Counted from the first letter of the stretch, positions 28,827 through 37,567 are shown. The stretch: DNA of 64,000 nucleotides from Chryseobacterium sp. Leaf405 (GCF_001425355.1 NZ_LMQN01000001.1:124490-188489), one strand, 5' to 3'. A program made the numbers and translations. Notes: a model not told the origin generated them from the sequence alone.

Positions 28827-30440
28827 ATGATCGACCAGCAAATAAAAGGATTGAACAGTGACACCCCAACCGAAGTAATTACCGGATTGATTGATTCCAT
28901 CAAAAAGCCAGGTCAAAGATTTAACACATCATCGTTAGTGGAACTTTTATCAGAAAGACATCCTATTTATAAAAACAGAAGCTCAATTGCGTCGTCCCAC
29001 ATACGAGGCTATCTTATTGAGGCATTTCACACTATTGGAATGCCTCAAAAAGGGCTTCCTTATATTCTGGAAGAGTTAGAAACATCATTCTCACCTTATA
29101 TTGTTGCTGCAGCTGCAAAAGCCGTTAGAGGAATCAAAGAACCACATTCCGGTATTGTCGCTTTTTTGAATAAAAGTATTTATAATATTTGGCAGGCAGA
29201 TGCGATTGTCAACTATTCTTCTTTTTTGGGACCTTATGATCAGACTGTTAATACGACAGCTTTAAAGGAAATCTTCAAAAGTCTGCAGTGGCTTGAGGGC
29301 AAAGCACAATATGTTCTGCCGGATTTGTACCATCTGGAAACGCAAATGGCAGAATACTTCAGCTCAGAAAACAGAAAACTTCTGACGGAATGTATTGAAA
29401 CTATTGAAAAAGCAGACGCTTCGGTAGACGATTGCTGCACGTTGCCTATCGAGGTTTATAATCAGAAAGACAATCATCAGTCTTCGAAATCTGAAATTGC
29501 ATTAGATAATATCATGCTGCAAGATCACGAAGGAAATCTATTGGAATGGAATGATTATTTTAAAGGGAAATATACCGTTTTGTCTTTCTTTTACACCAAA
29601 TGCCATAATCCACGAAAATGCATCCAGACGATTTATAATCTTGCCAATATTCAAAAGAAAATCAAGGCAAGTAACTATTCTGATATTCAGACTGCTGCAA
29701 TAACTTATGATCCAACGTACGATACAAGCTCTATTTTAAAATCGTATGGCAATAACAGGAATTACCATTTTGATGAAAGCAACAGGATGTTTAGAGTGAC
29801 TGATGGTATGCGATCATTAATTGAAAATTTAGATATTGGAGTTAATTATAAAGGCGCAGAGGTCAATGTACACAGAATTGAAGTTTATATTATTAATCCT
29901 GAAGGAAAAATAGAAAGATCTTTCCTGAGATTTCAGGCAGAAGATAACTTAATAATGGATGCTCTGGAAGAATTGGTTGGGAATGAAAAACTTCCTGTTT
30001 CAAAAAAAACCGAACAGAAATCAAAAAAGCCAACGATTACAAATCGACTTTCAACAATAGTATTGCCGATTCTGATTGCTTTTTTCCCGAAATGTCCGAT
30101 GTGCTGGATGGCGTATTTCAATCTGATCGGAATCAGCAGTATTGTTTCTGTTTCTTATCAGCCTTGGCTCGTCTATGCATTCGCCGGTCTTGCGATCTTC
30201 AATTTAGTAAATCTCTACCGACTGTCCAAAAAGAGAAACGGACTTTTCCCTTTCTATCTGGCGCTTGTGGGAATGCTTTTGTTAGGTTTGAATTATTGGT
30301 TGGAACTTGGTTCGCTAATTATGGTTTTAGGATTTTTATTGACACTAACCTCTACTCTACTAAGTAGTTTGAGCTTCAAACAGTATCATAAAATTTCTCA
30401 TTTCATCAATGAAAAATGGATCTCCCTTAAGTATGCTTAA
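28827..30440 (+). CDS. HEAT-like / SCO-like thioredoxin-fold / membrane fusion protein
   Basis: 537 residues with three parts. Residues ~1-200 are helical and HEAT-like. Residues ~225-390 resemble SCO1/SenC copper chaperones: FFYTKCHNPRKC gives a CX5C pair (C259, C265), and VHRIEVYIINPEG supplies a later histidine (H349), the usual third ligand. Residues ~405-520 are membrane helices starting with a CPMC motif (423-426), similar to small mercury/copper-type membrane proteins. It starts 5 bp after the tyrosinase stop. I infer delivery of copper to the tyrosinase, or thiol-redox maturation. No signal peptide is visible at the N-terminus, so the topology of the SCO-like part is uncertain. Confidence 0.75.
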   Translation: MIDQQIKGLNSDTPTEVITGLIDSIKKPGQRFNTSSLVELLSERHPIYKNRSSIASSHIRGYLIEAFHTIGMPQKGLPYILEELETSFSPYIVAAAAKAVRGIKEPHSGIVAFLNKSIYNIWQADAIVNYSSFLGPYDQTVNTTALKEIFKSLQWLEGKAQYVLPDLYHLETQMAEYFSSENRKLLTECIETIEKADASVDDCCTLPIEVYNQKDNHQSSKSEIALDNIMLQDHEGNLLEWNDYFKGKYTVLSFFYTKCHNPRKCIQTIYNLANIQKKIKASNYSDIQTAAITYDPTYDTSSILKSYGNNRNYHFDESNRMFRVTDGMRSLIENLDIGVNYKGAEVNVHRIEVYIINPEGKIERSFLRFQAEDNLIMDALEELVGNEKLPVSKKTEQKSKKPTITNRLSTIVLPILIAFFPKCPMCWMAYFNLIGISSIVSVSYQPWLVYAFAGLAIFNLVNLYRLSKKRNGLFPFYLALVGMLLLGLNYWLELGSLIMVLGFLLTLTSTLLSSLSFKQYHKISHFINEKWISLKYA

Positions 30441-30498
30441 ATGCGGTTTCCATTTTGAATTTTTTCACATCAAATAAATTAGTAATTTAGCTGTTAAA

Positions 30499-31294
30499 GT
30501 GTACGAACTTCAAAAAGAGGAATATTTAGGAAACATCAGAAACCGCTTTACGACCGAACATGGAATTGCAGTTGTGGAAACCGAGCATCAAAAAAAAGTG
30601 TATGAAGGTTGGCATTCACACAATAATGCACATATACGCTTTTTCTGAAAGGAGGGACAACAGAAAAAAGAAAAAATTTCAGCGAAACGTTAGGGCCGGG
30701 TTCTTTATTATTTTATCACAGCGACGAACAGCATTTAAATCAAAATACTCTTTTTCCGTCACGGAATATTAATATCGAAATTGAAGAAAATTTACTTAAA
30801 AAACTTGATTTATCAGAAGAAATCATTGAAAAATCTATTCAAAATACTGTTTTTACCAAATTTTTGATTTTAAAAATTTTAAAGAAACACTTACTGCCGA
30901 TTCGTTTTCGGAAGATACAATTACAATGTTATTTTCTCAGATATCCAACTCTCATCATCATTTGGAAAGATTCAACAAAAGTCCGTTCTGGGTAAAGAGT
31001 TTAGAAGAATTATTGAACGACTGCTGGAATGAAAATCCGAATCTGCAGGATCTGGCAACGGTTTTACAACTCAATCCGATTACCATATCAAAACATTTTC
31101 CAAAATATTTTGGTTGTACTTTGGGCGAATATATGCGAAGAATAAAGATAAATCGTGCCCTTCCACTGATTCAATCCAATAAAAATAGCCTAACAGAAAT
31201 CAGTCTGGAATGCGGATTTCCCGATCAGAGTCATTTTATCAGAACTTTTAAAAACCAGACAGGATTTTTACCCAAACAATTTCAAAAATTATAG
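30499..31294 (+). pseudogene. AraC-family transcriptional regulator, broken by frameshifts
   Basis: An AraC-type regulator can be read only by changing frame. The N-terminal cupin-like part (VYELQKEEYLGN ... EGWHSHNNAHI) runs from a possible GTG at 30499 and meets a TGA at ~30647. The sequence then continues one frame over as FLKGGTTEKRKNF and SLLFYHSDEQHLNQ. A second shift near 30850 leads to the intact C-terminal part, open from 30926, with the double HTH (LQDLATVLQLNPITISKHF ... LTEISLECGFPDQSHFIRTF). No ATG is found at the expected start. At least two indels make it non-functional, unless they are assembly errors. It lies after the oxidase-tyrosinase cluster and may once have regulated it. 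Confidence 0.82.
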
Positions 31295-31336
31295 AAGAGG
31301 CAAATTTCGTTCTATTTTCAGGCTTCAAGGTTAATT

Positions 31337-31344
31337 TACATTTG
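31337..31344 (+). promoter_or_regulatory. Bacteroidota -7 promoter element for the CPBP gene
   Basis: TACATTTG matches the TAnnTTTG -7 box, 28 bp before the ATG at 31373. No clear -33 TTG is seen 19 bp upstream, so the call is tentative. Confidence 0.4.
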
Positions 31345-31372
31345 CAGGAAATTAATCTTTAAACCCAATTAT

Positions 31373-32233
31373 ATGGAGACTCTTTCTGCGAAACAAAAAA
31401 TATTTCAATCACCAGCTACCAAAATCATTCTTTCCTTACTCATTTTCATGGCAGTAGTTATTATCGGACAGCAAATTGCGTCAAAATTATTGGGATTGAC
31501 GTCTCTTGATAAAAATTACAGAAATCTTCTAAAGGGACTTTTGGTTTCCTCAGCGGCCATATTTAGCTATATTATTTTCTTTAAGAAATATGAAAAAAGA
31601 GAAGTGACGGAATTAGCATCAAAAGGGATAGCAAAAAATCTTATTATTGGTGCTTCGATAGGTTTTGTTTTGCAATCACTCACTATTTTAGTGATCTATC
31701 TTAACGGAAGTTATAGTGTTTTAGCCGTAAATCCTATTTCATTTATCTTGATTCCTTTTGCACTGATGTTTACGGTTGCCATTATTGAAGAAATATTGGT
31801 ACGTGGCATTATATTCAGAATTATCGAAGAAAAATTGGGAAGTTATATTTCCCTTACAATTTCCGCAGTTCTTTTTGGGGCATTACATCTTGCAAATCCG
31901 CACAGCAGTTTTCTATCGGGATTGTGCATTACTACCGCAGGTTTTTTATTCGGTGCAGCTTTTATTTACAAACGTAATTTATGGATACCGATTGCCATAC
32001 ACTTTGCCTGGAATTTTACCCAATCAGGAATTTTCGGAGCGATTACTTCTGGAAATGAAAAAACAAATAGTCTGTTGACTGCAAAAATACAGGGTTCAGA
32101 AATCATTACCGGAGGAGCTTTTGGTCCGGAAGGAAGTATTCAGGCAACTATAATTTGTTTTATTGCAACCGTTATCTTATTGATTTTAAGTCATAAAGAA
32201 AACAAAATTATTAAACCGTACTGGAAAAAATAA
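31373..32233 (+). CDS. CPBP family intramembrane glutamic endopeptidase
   Basis: 286 residues, about eight hydrophobic segments. The CAAX-protease-and-bacteriocin-processing motifs are present in order: EEILVRG (EExxxR), FGALHLAN (FxxxH) and AIHFAWNF. Family members cleave within membranes and serve in protein maturation or bacteriocin self-immunity; the substrate here is unknown. The gene is monocistronic, between the broken AraC regulator and tRNA-Ser. A -7 promoter box lies 28 bp upstream of the ATG. Confidence 0.9.
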   Translation: METLSAKQKIFQSPATKIILSLLIFMAVVIIGQQIASKLLGLTSLDKNYRNLLKGLLVSSAAIFSYIIFFKKYEKREVTELASKGIAKNLIIGASIGFVLQSLTILVIYLNGSYSVLAVNPISFILIPFALMFTVAIIEEILVRGIIFRIIEEKLGSYISLTISAVLFGALHLANPHSSFLSGLCITTAGFLFGAAFIYKRNLWIPIAIHFAWNFTQSGIFGAITSGNEKTNSLLTAKIQGSEIITGGAFGPEGSIQATIICFIATVILLILSHKENKIIKPYWKK

Positions 32234-32356
32234 GAAATGATTTAAGAAAAGAAATAACTAATCCAATTAATTTTTTTATCACTTTAATTTAAAATAGTCA
32301 ATATAAATTTCCATCAAGATTTCCAACCTTATTTTTTTAAAATTTTCACAAAATAA

Positions 32357-32387
32357 TTTGTCAGAATTAAAAATAGTTATATCTTTG
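32357..32387 (+). promoter_or_regulatory. Bacteroidota primary-sigma promoter of tRNA-Ser
   Basis: A -33 TTTG (32357-32360), a 19-bp spacer and a -7 TATCTTTG (32380-32387) match the TTTG-N19-TAnnTTTG consensus. The -7 box lies 34 bp before the mature tRNA 5' end. Confidence 0.85.
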
Positions 32388-32421
32388 CACCACTGAAAAC
32401 AACGGTATAATCGGAGTTTTT

Positions 32422-32506
32422 GGAGAGATGGCAGAGTGGTCGATTGCGATAGTCTTGAAAACTATTGACTGTAACAGGTCCGGGGGTTCGAATCCCTCTC
32501 TCTTGG
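32422..32506 (+). tRNA. tRNA-Ser (anticodon UGA)
   Basis: 85 nt with a long variable arm, as in serine tRNAs. The anticodon loop CTTGAAA gives UGA, and the T-loop TTCGAAT is flanked by GGGGG and CCCTC. The acceptor stem starts GGAGAGA, but the 3' side reads TCTCTTG. The second pair is therefore G-U and the first is a G-G mismatch, where a perfect TCTCTCC would be expected. An integrase lies 250 bp downstream, so the 3' end may be an element attachment site that no longer rebuilds the stem exactly. Confidence 0.92.
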
Positions 32507-32526
32507 TAGAGATACTAAAATAAGCT

Positions 32527-32560
32527 AAAACGCTGTAAACATTGATGTTTACAGCGTTTT
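32527..32560 (+). terminator. strong rho-independent terminator after tRNA-Ser
   Basis: A perfect 15-bp stem (AAAACGCTGTAAACA at 32527-32541 and its complement at 32546-32560) with a 4-nt loop, followed by T-rich sequence. Outer bases (GATACT ... AGTATC) extend the symmetry. Confidence 0.88.
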
Positions 32561-32589
32561 TTGTTTTAGCGCTAGTATCAAAAAAAATC

Positions 32590-32655
32590 AAAATAGGTCA
32601 CGATTTATATGACCTATTTCGTGACCCATCCTGAAAATTTGAAAATAGGTCACGA
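32590..32655. repeat. cluster of AAAATAGGTCACGA repeats upstream of the integrase
   Basis: AAAATAGGTCACGA occurs exactly at 32590-32603 and 32642-32655 in direct orientation. Two inverted half-copies (GACCTATTT at 32611-32619 and TCGTGACC at 32619-32626) lie between. The arrangement resembles arm-type binding sites for a tyrosine integrase or its excisionase at an element end. It lies between tRNA-Ser and the integrase gene, where attL would be expected. Confidence 0.6.
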
Positions 32656-32756
32656 AAAACTCAGGGAAACCCGACTAATAGGCAGTCTAACAATTGTACA
32701 TCTTGCAAAAAGTGGTAACAAAAACTAAATTATTAAACAATTAAAGTTACCACACT

Positions 32757-33983
32757 ATGAACAAAACATTCAACCTGTTATTCTTTATAAAAAAGAATAA
32801 AATCAGAACAAACGGAACTGCTCCCATCTACTTACGAATCACGATAGATGGCAAGGCAGCGGACATTGCCGCTAAAAGATACATTGACCCACAGAAATGG
32901 GATGTTAAAGCACACAAGGCAGCAGGTAATTCGCAAGAAGCCAAAACACTGAACCTCTATCTTAAAACTTTGGAACAGCAAGTTTACGATTCTCACTACC
33001 AGATGCTGAAAGAAGAAGACTTTGTAACATCTGAAGGTTTAAAATCTAAACTGCTTGGAAACGATGTTTCCACAAGAATGCTCATTCCTATTTTTCAGGA
33101 TCACAATGATAAAGTAGAAGCACTGGTTGGTCAGGATTTTGCGCCCGGAACATCGGAGCGTTATAAAACATCGTTAAAGCATACGCAGGAATTCATTAAC
33201 TGGAAGTATAAAAGTTCTGATATCGATATCAAGGCTATTGATCATGCTTTCATAATGGATTATGATTTCTGGCTTCGAAGTGTACGTAAATGCGGAAACA
33301 ATACCGCTGTGAAATATATTAAAAACTTTAAAAAAATCATCAGACTCTGCATGGCACACGGCTTGCTTACCAAGGATCCTTTTCTTGGTTATAAAGCGAA
33401 GCTAAAAGCTGTAGAGCGTCCGTTCCTATCAAAAGAAGAGATCCAGACAATGTATGAAAAAGAATTTGTTTCGGATAGATTGACACAAGTACGGGATGTT
33501 TTTCTTTTCTGCTGTTATACCGGTTTAGCTTATGTTGATGCGAAGAAATTGACAAAGTCTCATATCAATATCGGGATTGATGGCGAACAATGGATATTCA
33601 CACGTCGTCAAAAAACAGACACCTCAACCAGAGTTCCGCTATTACCTGTAGCTAAAGAGCTTGTTTTAAGATATGAGAACCATCCACAGTGTGTAAACTC
33701 AAATATTCTGTTTCCTGTTGTAAGTAATCAGACTATGAATTCCTATCTCAAAGAGATCGCAAATGTCTGTGGAATTAACAAAGAGTTGACATTCCATATA
33801 GCAAGACATACATTCGCCACTACTGTCACATTATCTAACGGCGTACCCATTGAAAGCGTTAGCAAAATGCTTGGTCACACTAACATAAAGACCACTCAGC
33901 ATTATGCGAAAATTTTGGATCAGAAAGTGAGCAATGATATGTCGGTTTTAAAAACTAAACTTCAAGATAAAAAATACAGCTGA
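32757..33983 (+). CDS. int: tyrosine-type integrase, CTnDOT (IntDOT)-like
   Basis: 408 residues: N-terminal arm-binding domain (FFIKKNKIRTNGTAPIYLRI), SAM-like core-binding domain (~100-200), and the catalytic domain. Catalytic residues seen are HIARHTFA (His-x-x-Arg), LGHTNIKTTQHYAKI (His and nucleophile Tyr). The first catalytic Arg position reads TGLAYVDAKKL, without Arg, a feature of the IntDOT family. It lies directly after tRNA-Ser, faces inward toward the element, and ends at a terminator. It probably integrated the conjugative element whose remains occupy 34.2-39.8 kb and 53.4-55 kb. Confidence 0.93.
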   Translation: MNKTFNLLFFIKKNKIRTNGTAPIYLRITIDGKAADIAAKRYIDPQKWDVKAHKAAGNSQEAKTLNLYLKTLEQQVYDSHYQMLKEEDFVTSEGLKSKLLGNDVSTRMLIPIFQDHNDKVEALVGQDFAPGTSERYKTSLKHTQEFINWKYKSSDIDIKAIDHAFIMDYDFWLRSVRKCGNNTAVKYIKNFKKIIRLCMAHGLLTKDPFLGYKAKLKAVERPFLSKEEIQTMYEKEFVSDRLTQVRDVFLFCCYTGLAYVDAKKLTKSHINIGIDGEQWIFTRRQKTDTSTRVPLLPVAKELVLRYENHPQCVNSNILFPVVSNQTMNSYLKEIANVCGINKELTFHIARHTFATTVTLSNGVPIESVSKMLGHTNIKTTQHYAKILDQKVSNDMSVLKTKLQDKKYS

Positions 33984-34013
33984 ATTTAAGATTGTATTAT
34001 AAAAACTAAAAAC

Positions 34014-34041
34014 AATCCCGTCTAGCAATCAAGACGGGATT
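34014..34041 (+). terminator. terminator after the integrase
   Basis: A 10-bp stem (AATCCCGTCT at 34014-34023, complement at 34032-34041), 8-nt loop, then TTTTC. It lies 31 bp after the integrase stop. Confidence 0.8.
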
Positions 34042-34183
34042 TTCTTCCAAATAGTATAAGATTATTTTAAGGAGATCAAAGAACATCATGTGTATATCCA
34101 GATGGAGATTTCAAGAGTTCAATTAACGAAAATCCGCCAGTTTAAAAAATTTTTAAAGTCCTCTTTACGCAAGGAAAGTAAAA

Positions 34184-34505
34184 CTAGGTTCTTCTATTTG
34201 TTTTCTTAGACGCAGGTTTTATTTCTCCTGCAAAATCAAACATCACAATTTGACTGCCCTTGAATGGATTGTATGAAGGTTGATAATCAATATAGCCAGA
34301 AAAATGCAAATTCTTCAGACACTTATGATAAGTAGCTTTTGAATTTATTTTACTAATTCGCATTACTTCATCTCTGGAAATACTAACAGGATTTCTGAAA
34401 CGGTTAAAATTCCAGAATTGGAACAAAGCTATATACAGACTGATTAAGTGTATCATCTTGAATCACCTTTTCATAGAATCCTGTAAGATGTTTTATATAA
34501 TTCAT
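34184..34505 (-). pseudogene. element-borne winged-helix-like protein, disrupted by a frameshifting deletion
   Basis: The original start appears to be the ATG at 34505, encoding MNYIKHLTGFYEKVIQDD and then ending at a stop after ~34 residues in that frame. The remainder (LYIALFQFWNFNRFRNPVSI ... KASYH-type HTH region ... FDFAGEIKPASKK) is read in another frame from 34456 to 34184. The break falls after DTLN, where a stretch of roughly 10-11 bases seems missing. The intact family, common on Bacteroidota mobile elements, has a helix-turn-helix (SRDEVMRISKINSKATYHKC). A shorter product from ATG 34456 (90 residues) is possible. Confidence 0.7.
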
Positions 34506-34535
34506 TTTAATTAGTTTTAGTTTATGCAATATTAA

Positions 34536-34751
34536 TTACCCCTCATTATTCAACATTTTTTCAATATCCTTATAATTGTAGTATAATGTACCTCCCACGC
34601 GAGTAAAAGATATATTACCATTAACACGAAGGTTTTGTAATGTTCCGGTGGAAATTTTAAGAAGCTCTTTAACCTCTGATGATCTCAACCATAATTTCTG
34701 CTCTGAATTTTTAACATTAAAAAGCATTTTGATATCTTCAAGTAATTCCAT
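34536..34751 (-). CDS. excisionase-like helix-turn-helix protein, 5'-truncated
   Basis: 71 residues from an internal ATG. The MerR/excisionase-type HTH is WLRSSEVKELLKISTGTLQN followed by the wing LRVNGNISFTRVGGTLYYN, which is typical of small element-encoded HTH_17 proteins. Upstream in frame the codons VTKEDLQEFK continue back to a stop at ~34785, so the native start is lost. This is exactly where truncated TraN ends. A deletion therefore joined the two genes. The remaining protein keeps its DNA-binding region and may still be made. Confidence 0.75.
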   Translation of the reverse strand: MELLEDIKMLFNVKNSEQKLWLRSSEVKELLKISTGTLQNLRVNGNISFTRVGGTLYYNYKDIEKMLNNEG

Positions 34752-34773
34752 CTTGAACTCCTGAAGATCTTCT

Positions 34774-35349
34774 TTAGTAACCTAAAAAAATGTAATCGCT
34801 GATGACATATACATTATTGAGCTGAAAGCTGAGTTTCAAACTCTTTTCTTCGCGAACCGGATTTTTCTCAGATTTCTTTCGGATAATATCCATTGCCATT
34901 TTTCTCAGTTCAAGATTAGAAAACACCATTTTATCAAATTCTATTGGCTGCATTGCCTCAGGCTGTATCTGGATATTGGTGATCCTGTTCAGATTGTCCG
35001 GACTTCTGTAGATCACTTTGTATTGGGCAATGAAGGATTGTGAAACAACGGTTATGATCCCGATGTTGCTTCCATTGGAATGGGACAAAGGTTTTTTTGT
35101 TTTTTCCTCTTTAATAGCAGGATCATCAATGATTTTAATTCTGGCAATATTGGTCGAAGGCAGATCTCCGGTCAGTTGCTGGGTCGACAGATCCACATAT
35201 TGAATGGGCTCCGGCGAAATAATATGCAGGTTGATCCCCTCAGTAATTTCAATTTCCGGCAGATCGGAGATGAGCTGTTCTTTGGTTGCCGTTTGCGCTG
35301 ACAATAAATTGGTAAAAAATAGCAGCAGGATATATAATATGATTTTCAT
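34774..35349 (-). pseudogene. traN: TraN-like conjugation protein, C-terminally truncated
   Basis: About 191 residues from the ATG at 35349: signal peptide (LLLFFTNLLSAQ), then the N-terminal part of a DUF4138/TraN outer-membrane-complex protein (EITEGINLHIISPEPIQYVD ... NNVYVISDYIFLGY). Complete TraN proteins continue for roughly 100 more residues. The frame ends at TAA 34774-34776, at the junction with the HTH gene. TraN is also fused in frame to the upstream TraM because the TraM stop codon is out of frame. Confidence 0.8.
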
Positions 35350-36561
35350 TTTTTTATTTTTTTGTTGGTTTTGTGAGTCTTTCAATTGCTTTTCGTCGAT
35401 CAGGAATACATAGGAATTGTACTTCAATTTGGCTTTGTTGGTCTTGATAAGATTGGCGATGGATTTTGAAGTGGACGTAAATAATTTGGAGCCTATGGTG
35501 GTGAAAAATCCCTTTCCACCCATATCCATCTGTGTTCCCTGGACAGAGTTGCTTCCCATCTCCCTGATCATATCCCGAAACACACTCTGAGGAACGTATA
35601 ACCCTTTCATTCCATCAACATCATAGATCGAAAGATTGACCGGATAGATCTCCCCTTTGGTAAATACCGATACGATGTTGAGATTGACTCTCTGCATTGA
35701 AAATCCTGAGATCTGCCCGTAAAGAATTGAGCCTTTATCTATTTTTCTGTTGCCAACAAAGATGTCTTCCAATAGTCGGAACCTGATCCTGCTTCCCAGG
35801 AAGCCTTTGTTATTTTCATCAATGACCGCTTTGATAAAACTGTTTTCCTTCTCTTTATAGAAAGCATTGAATCCAATGTTGATCCCGGATTTGCTAACAT
35901 TGAAAGTGGAATTGAGAAACTCGTCCATCTTTTCCTTGTTAAGCTTCAGTTTTTCCTCTGCCACCAGTTTACTTTGATATTCAGGATCACGGGATTTCTC
36001 TAATGAGTCCATCACGAGCATTTGCTGCTTCAGATATTTGACAGGGTCTTGCTGGACACTTTGGGTCTTTTCTTTTGGAGTATCAGCGTAATTATTTTCT
36101 TGATTTCCATAGGATCTATCATTCAGCATTTTGATGATTTCCGAAGACCTGTTGTAGTCTTTGTCTTCACGGTCCTGCTGATTGGGTTTGTAGTAGGAAG
36201 ATTGATTTCCTTTTGCCTGGTATCTATCCTTTCTCCCGTTGACCGCTTTCAATGAATCAATCTTTCTTTTCTGGTCTAATGACAATTGGTCATCATAGCT
36301 TAACAAACTGTCCCCTTCCTTGTCCAGACCACCAAGCATCGTCCTGTTATCCTGTTTTTTAAAGAATTCGTCATAAGCATCATTTTTGTTCATAATAGAA
36401 TCCCTGGTCTCTCCCAATGAAAGAGACAATTCTTTGGGTTTGTCTTTAGCAGAAGTATCTTCCTTCGTAAACTGTGCCCCTACATAGCCGAAAAGAATTA
36501 AAAATGGAAGAGCCAAAAGCGGCAGAACATACTTTTTGTCTTTAAAATTTATTTTTTTCAT
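35350..36561 (-). CDS. traM: conjugative transposon protein TraM, stop codon lost by frameshift
   Basis: About 404 residues. An N-terminal membrane anchor (YVLPLLALPFLILFGYVGAQ) is followed by a long polar linker and the conserved C-terminal domain (GSRIRFRLLEDIFVGNRKIDKGSILYG ... YVFLIDEKQL). TraM is a VirB10-like part of the mating-pore complex. Near 35350-35365 the minus strand reads CAACAAAAAAATAAAAAAATG. With one more A the frame would meet TAA before the traN ATG; as it stands, TraM reads through into TraN, giving a 595-residue fusion. This is either a homopolymer indel or an assembly error. Confidence 0.88.
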
Positions 36562-36596
36562 TGATTCTTTATTTTTATATAAATTGCCTCCGGTGC

Positions 36597-36950
36597 CTAC
36601 CGGCCATTTTTTAGTTTCTGGTATTGGTTGAACAAGTAGTCAATTCGTAGGCTGTCTTCTTTTTTTAAAGAATGTTGGTCTCTATTTACTTTTAAGGTCT
36701 TGAGCTCATCCACTATTTTCTCCATTTCTTTCTCATTGTTGACGGGTAAATTTTGACTCATCTTATTCTTAGAATAGAGAACCGGCGGTCTTATTTTGAA
36801 TGCTGTTTCAGAGGGGAAAAATATACCCTGAATGAGAGACCCTATAAATGAAATCGACAGCAGGATCATTGAATACGTGAAGAATTTCTTCGGGTTTTGC
36901 ACTGTCCATTGCAGCCATTTTTATCCCTTTTGTTTTATTGTAGTATTCAT
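36597..36950 (-). pseudogene. traL: TraL-like protein with an early nonsense codon
   Basis: The expected start is ATG 36950 (MNTTIKQKG), directly after traK, but codon 10 is TAA (36921-36923). The same frame then continues as KWLQWTVQNPKKFFTYSMILLSI and on to the stop at 36597. This body, with its membrane helix followed by a charged region, matches small TraL-type proteins. Translation could only restart at the GTG at 36902. The 3-bp spacing from traK supports 36950 as the original start. Confidence 0.75.
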
Positions 36951-36952
36951 TT

Positions 36953-37567
36953 TTAGTAAGAATTTTTGGTTTGATTAGAAAGCTCTTCATTATTGATGAT
37001 CCTCCAGTTTTTAAGGATCACACCGTGAGGATTATTCGGGCTTCTAATGATGTCCTCAAAAAAGCCTTCGGTGATGAGCTTTCTCGTAATGACAGAAGAT
37101 TTCCTTGTGATCATCTGCCTTCCGAAGAATTGAAATTTCTTTTGTTCCATATCGAGTGTAATAGAATCGGTATGGATGCTGACCATTGAGCTGGAAGCAA
37201 TGATCTGATTGTAAAAACCTTTTTCCTTCAGGTTCGTATATTCTTTTTTTCCGCTGTCATCAATGAGATACAGCGACTTCTGAATATTGTCTTTAACGTA
37301 GGCATCGTCCGGCGCCAACGTAAAGAACAATCGGTGGAACAATTCTATCTGCGCTTTGTACTCAACAGGTCGGTTCAGAAGCACGTCGGTCTGTTTAGCA
37401 AGAACCGGAACACCATTGTCCAGGATGTAGATCGATCTTCTGGAATCCTCGACCATTTTGTAGGCAAAGAAAAACCCGCCAATAACAATGAAAACGGCAA
37501 AACCAATGGTTGCTATGGAAACCACTTTATTGACTTTGATTCTTTGTTCTATATTTTTTATAAGCAT
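36953..37567 (-). CDS. traK: conjugative transposon protein TraK
   Basis: 204 residues, the normal length. A single N-terminal membrane helix (VVSIATIGFAVFIVIGGFFFAYKM) is followed by a periplasmic domain with the family's PVEYKAQIELFHRLFFTLAPDD segment. TraK is a VirB8-like scaffold of the CTnDOT-type conjugation machinery. The gene is intact, between broken traJ (54-bp gap) and broken traL. Confidence 0.92.
   Translation of the reverse strand: MLIKNIEQRIKVNKVVSIATIGFAVFIVIGGFFFAYKMVEDSRRSIYILDNGVPVLAKQTDVLLNRPVEYKAQIELFHRLFFTLAPDDAYVKDNIQKSLYLIDDSGKKEYTNLKEKGFYNQIIASSSMVSIHTDSITLDMEQKKFQFFGRQMITRKSSVITRKLITEGFFEDIIRSPNNPHGVILKNWRIINNEELSNQTKNSY

Noticed and set aside
32367..32591. 74-residue frame on the minus strand
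   Set aside because: It is antisense to tRNA-Ser and its terminator; the REGFEPP-type peptide is the usual artefact of tRNA antisense reading.
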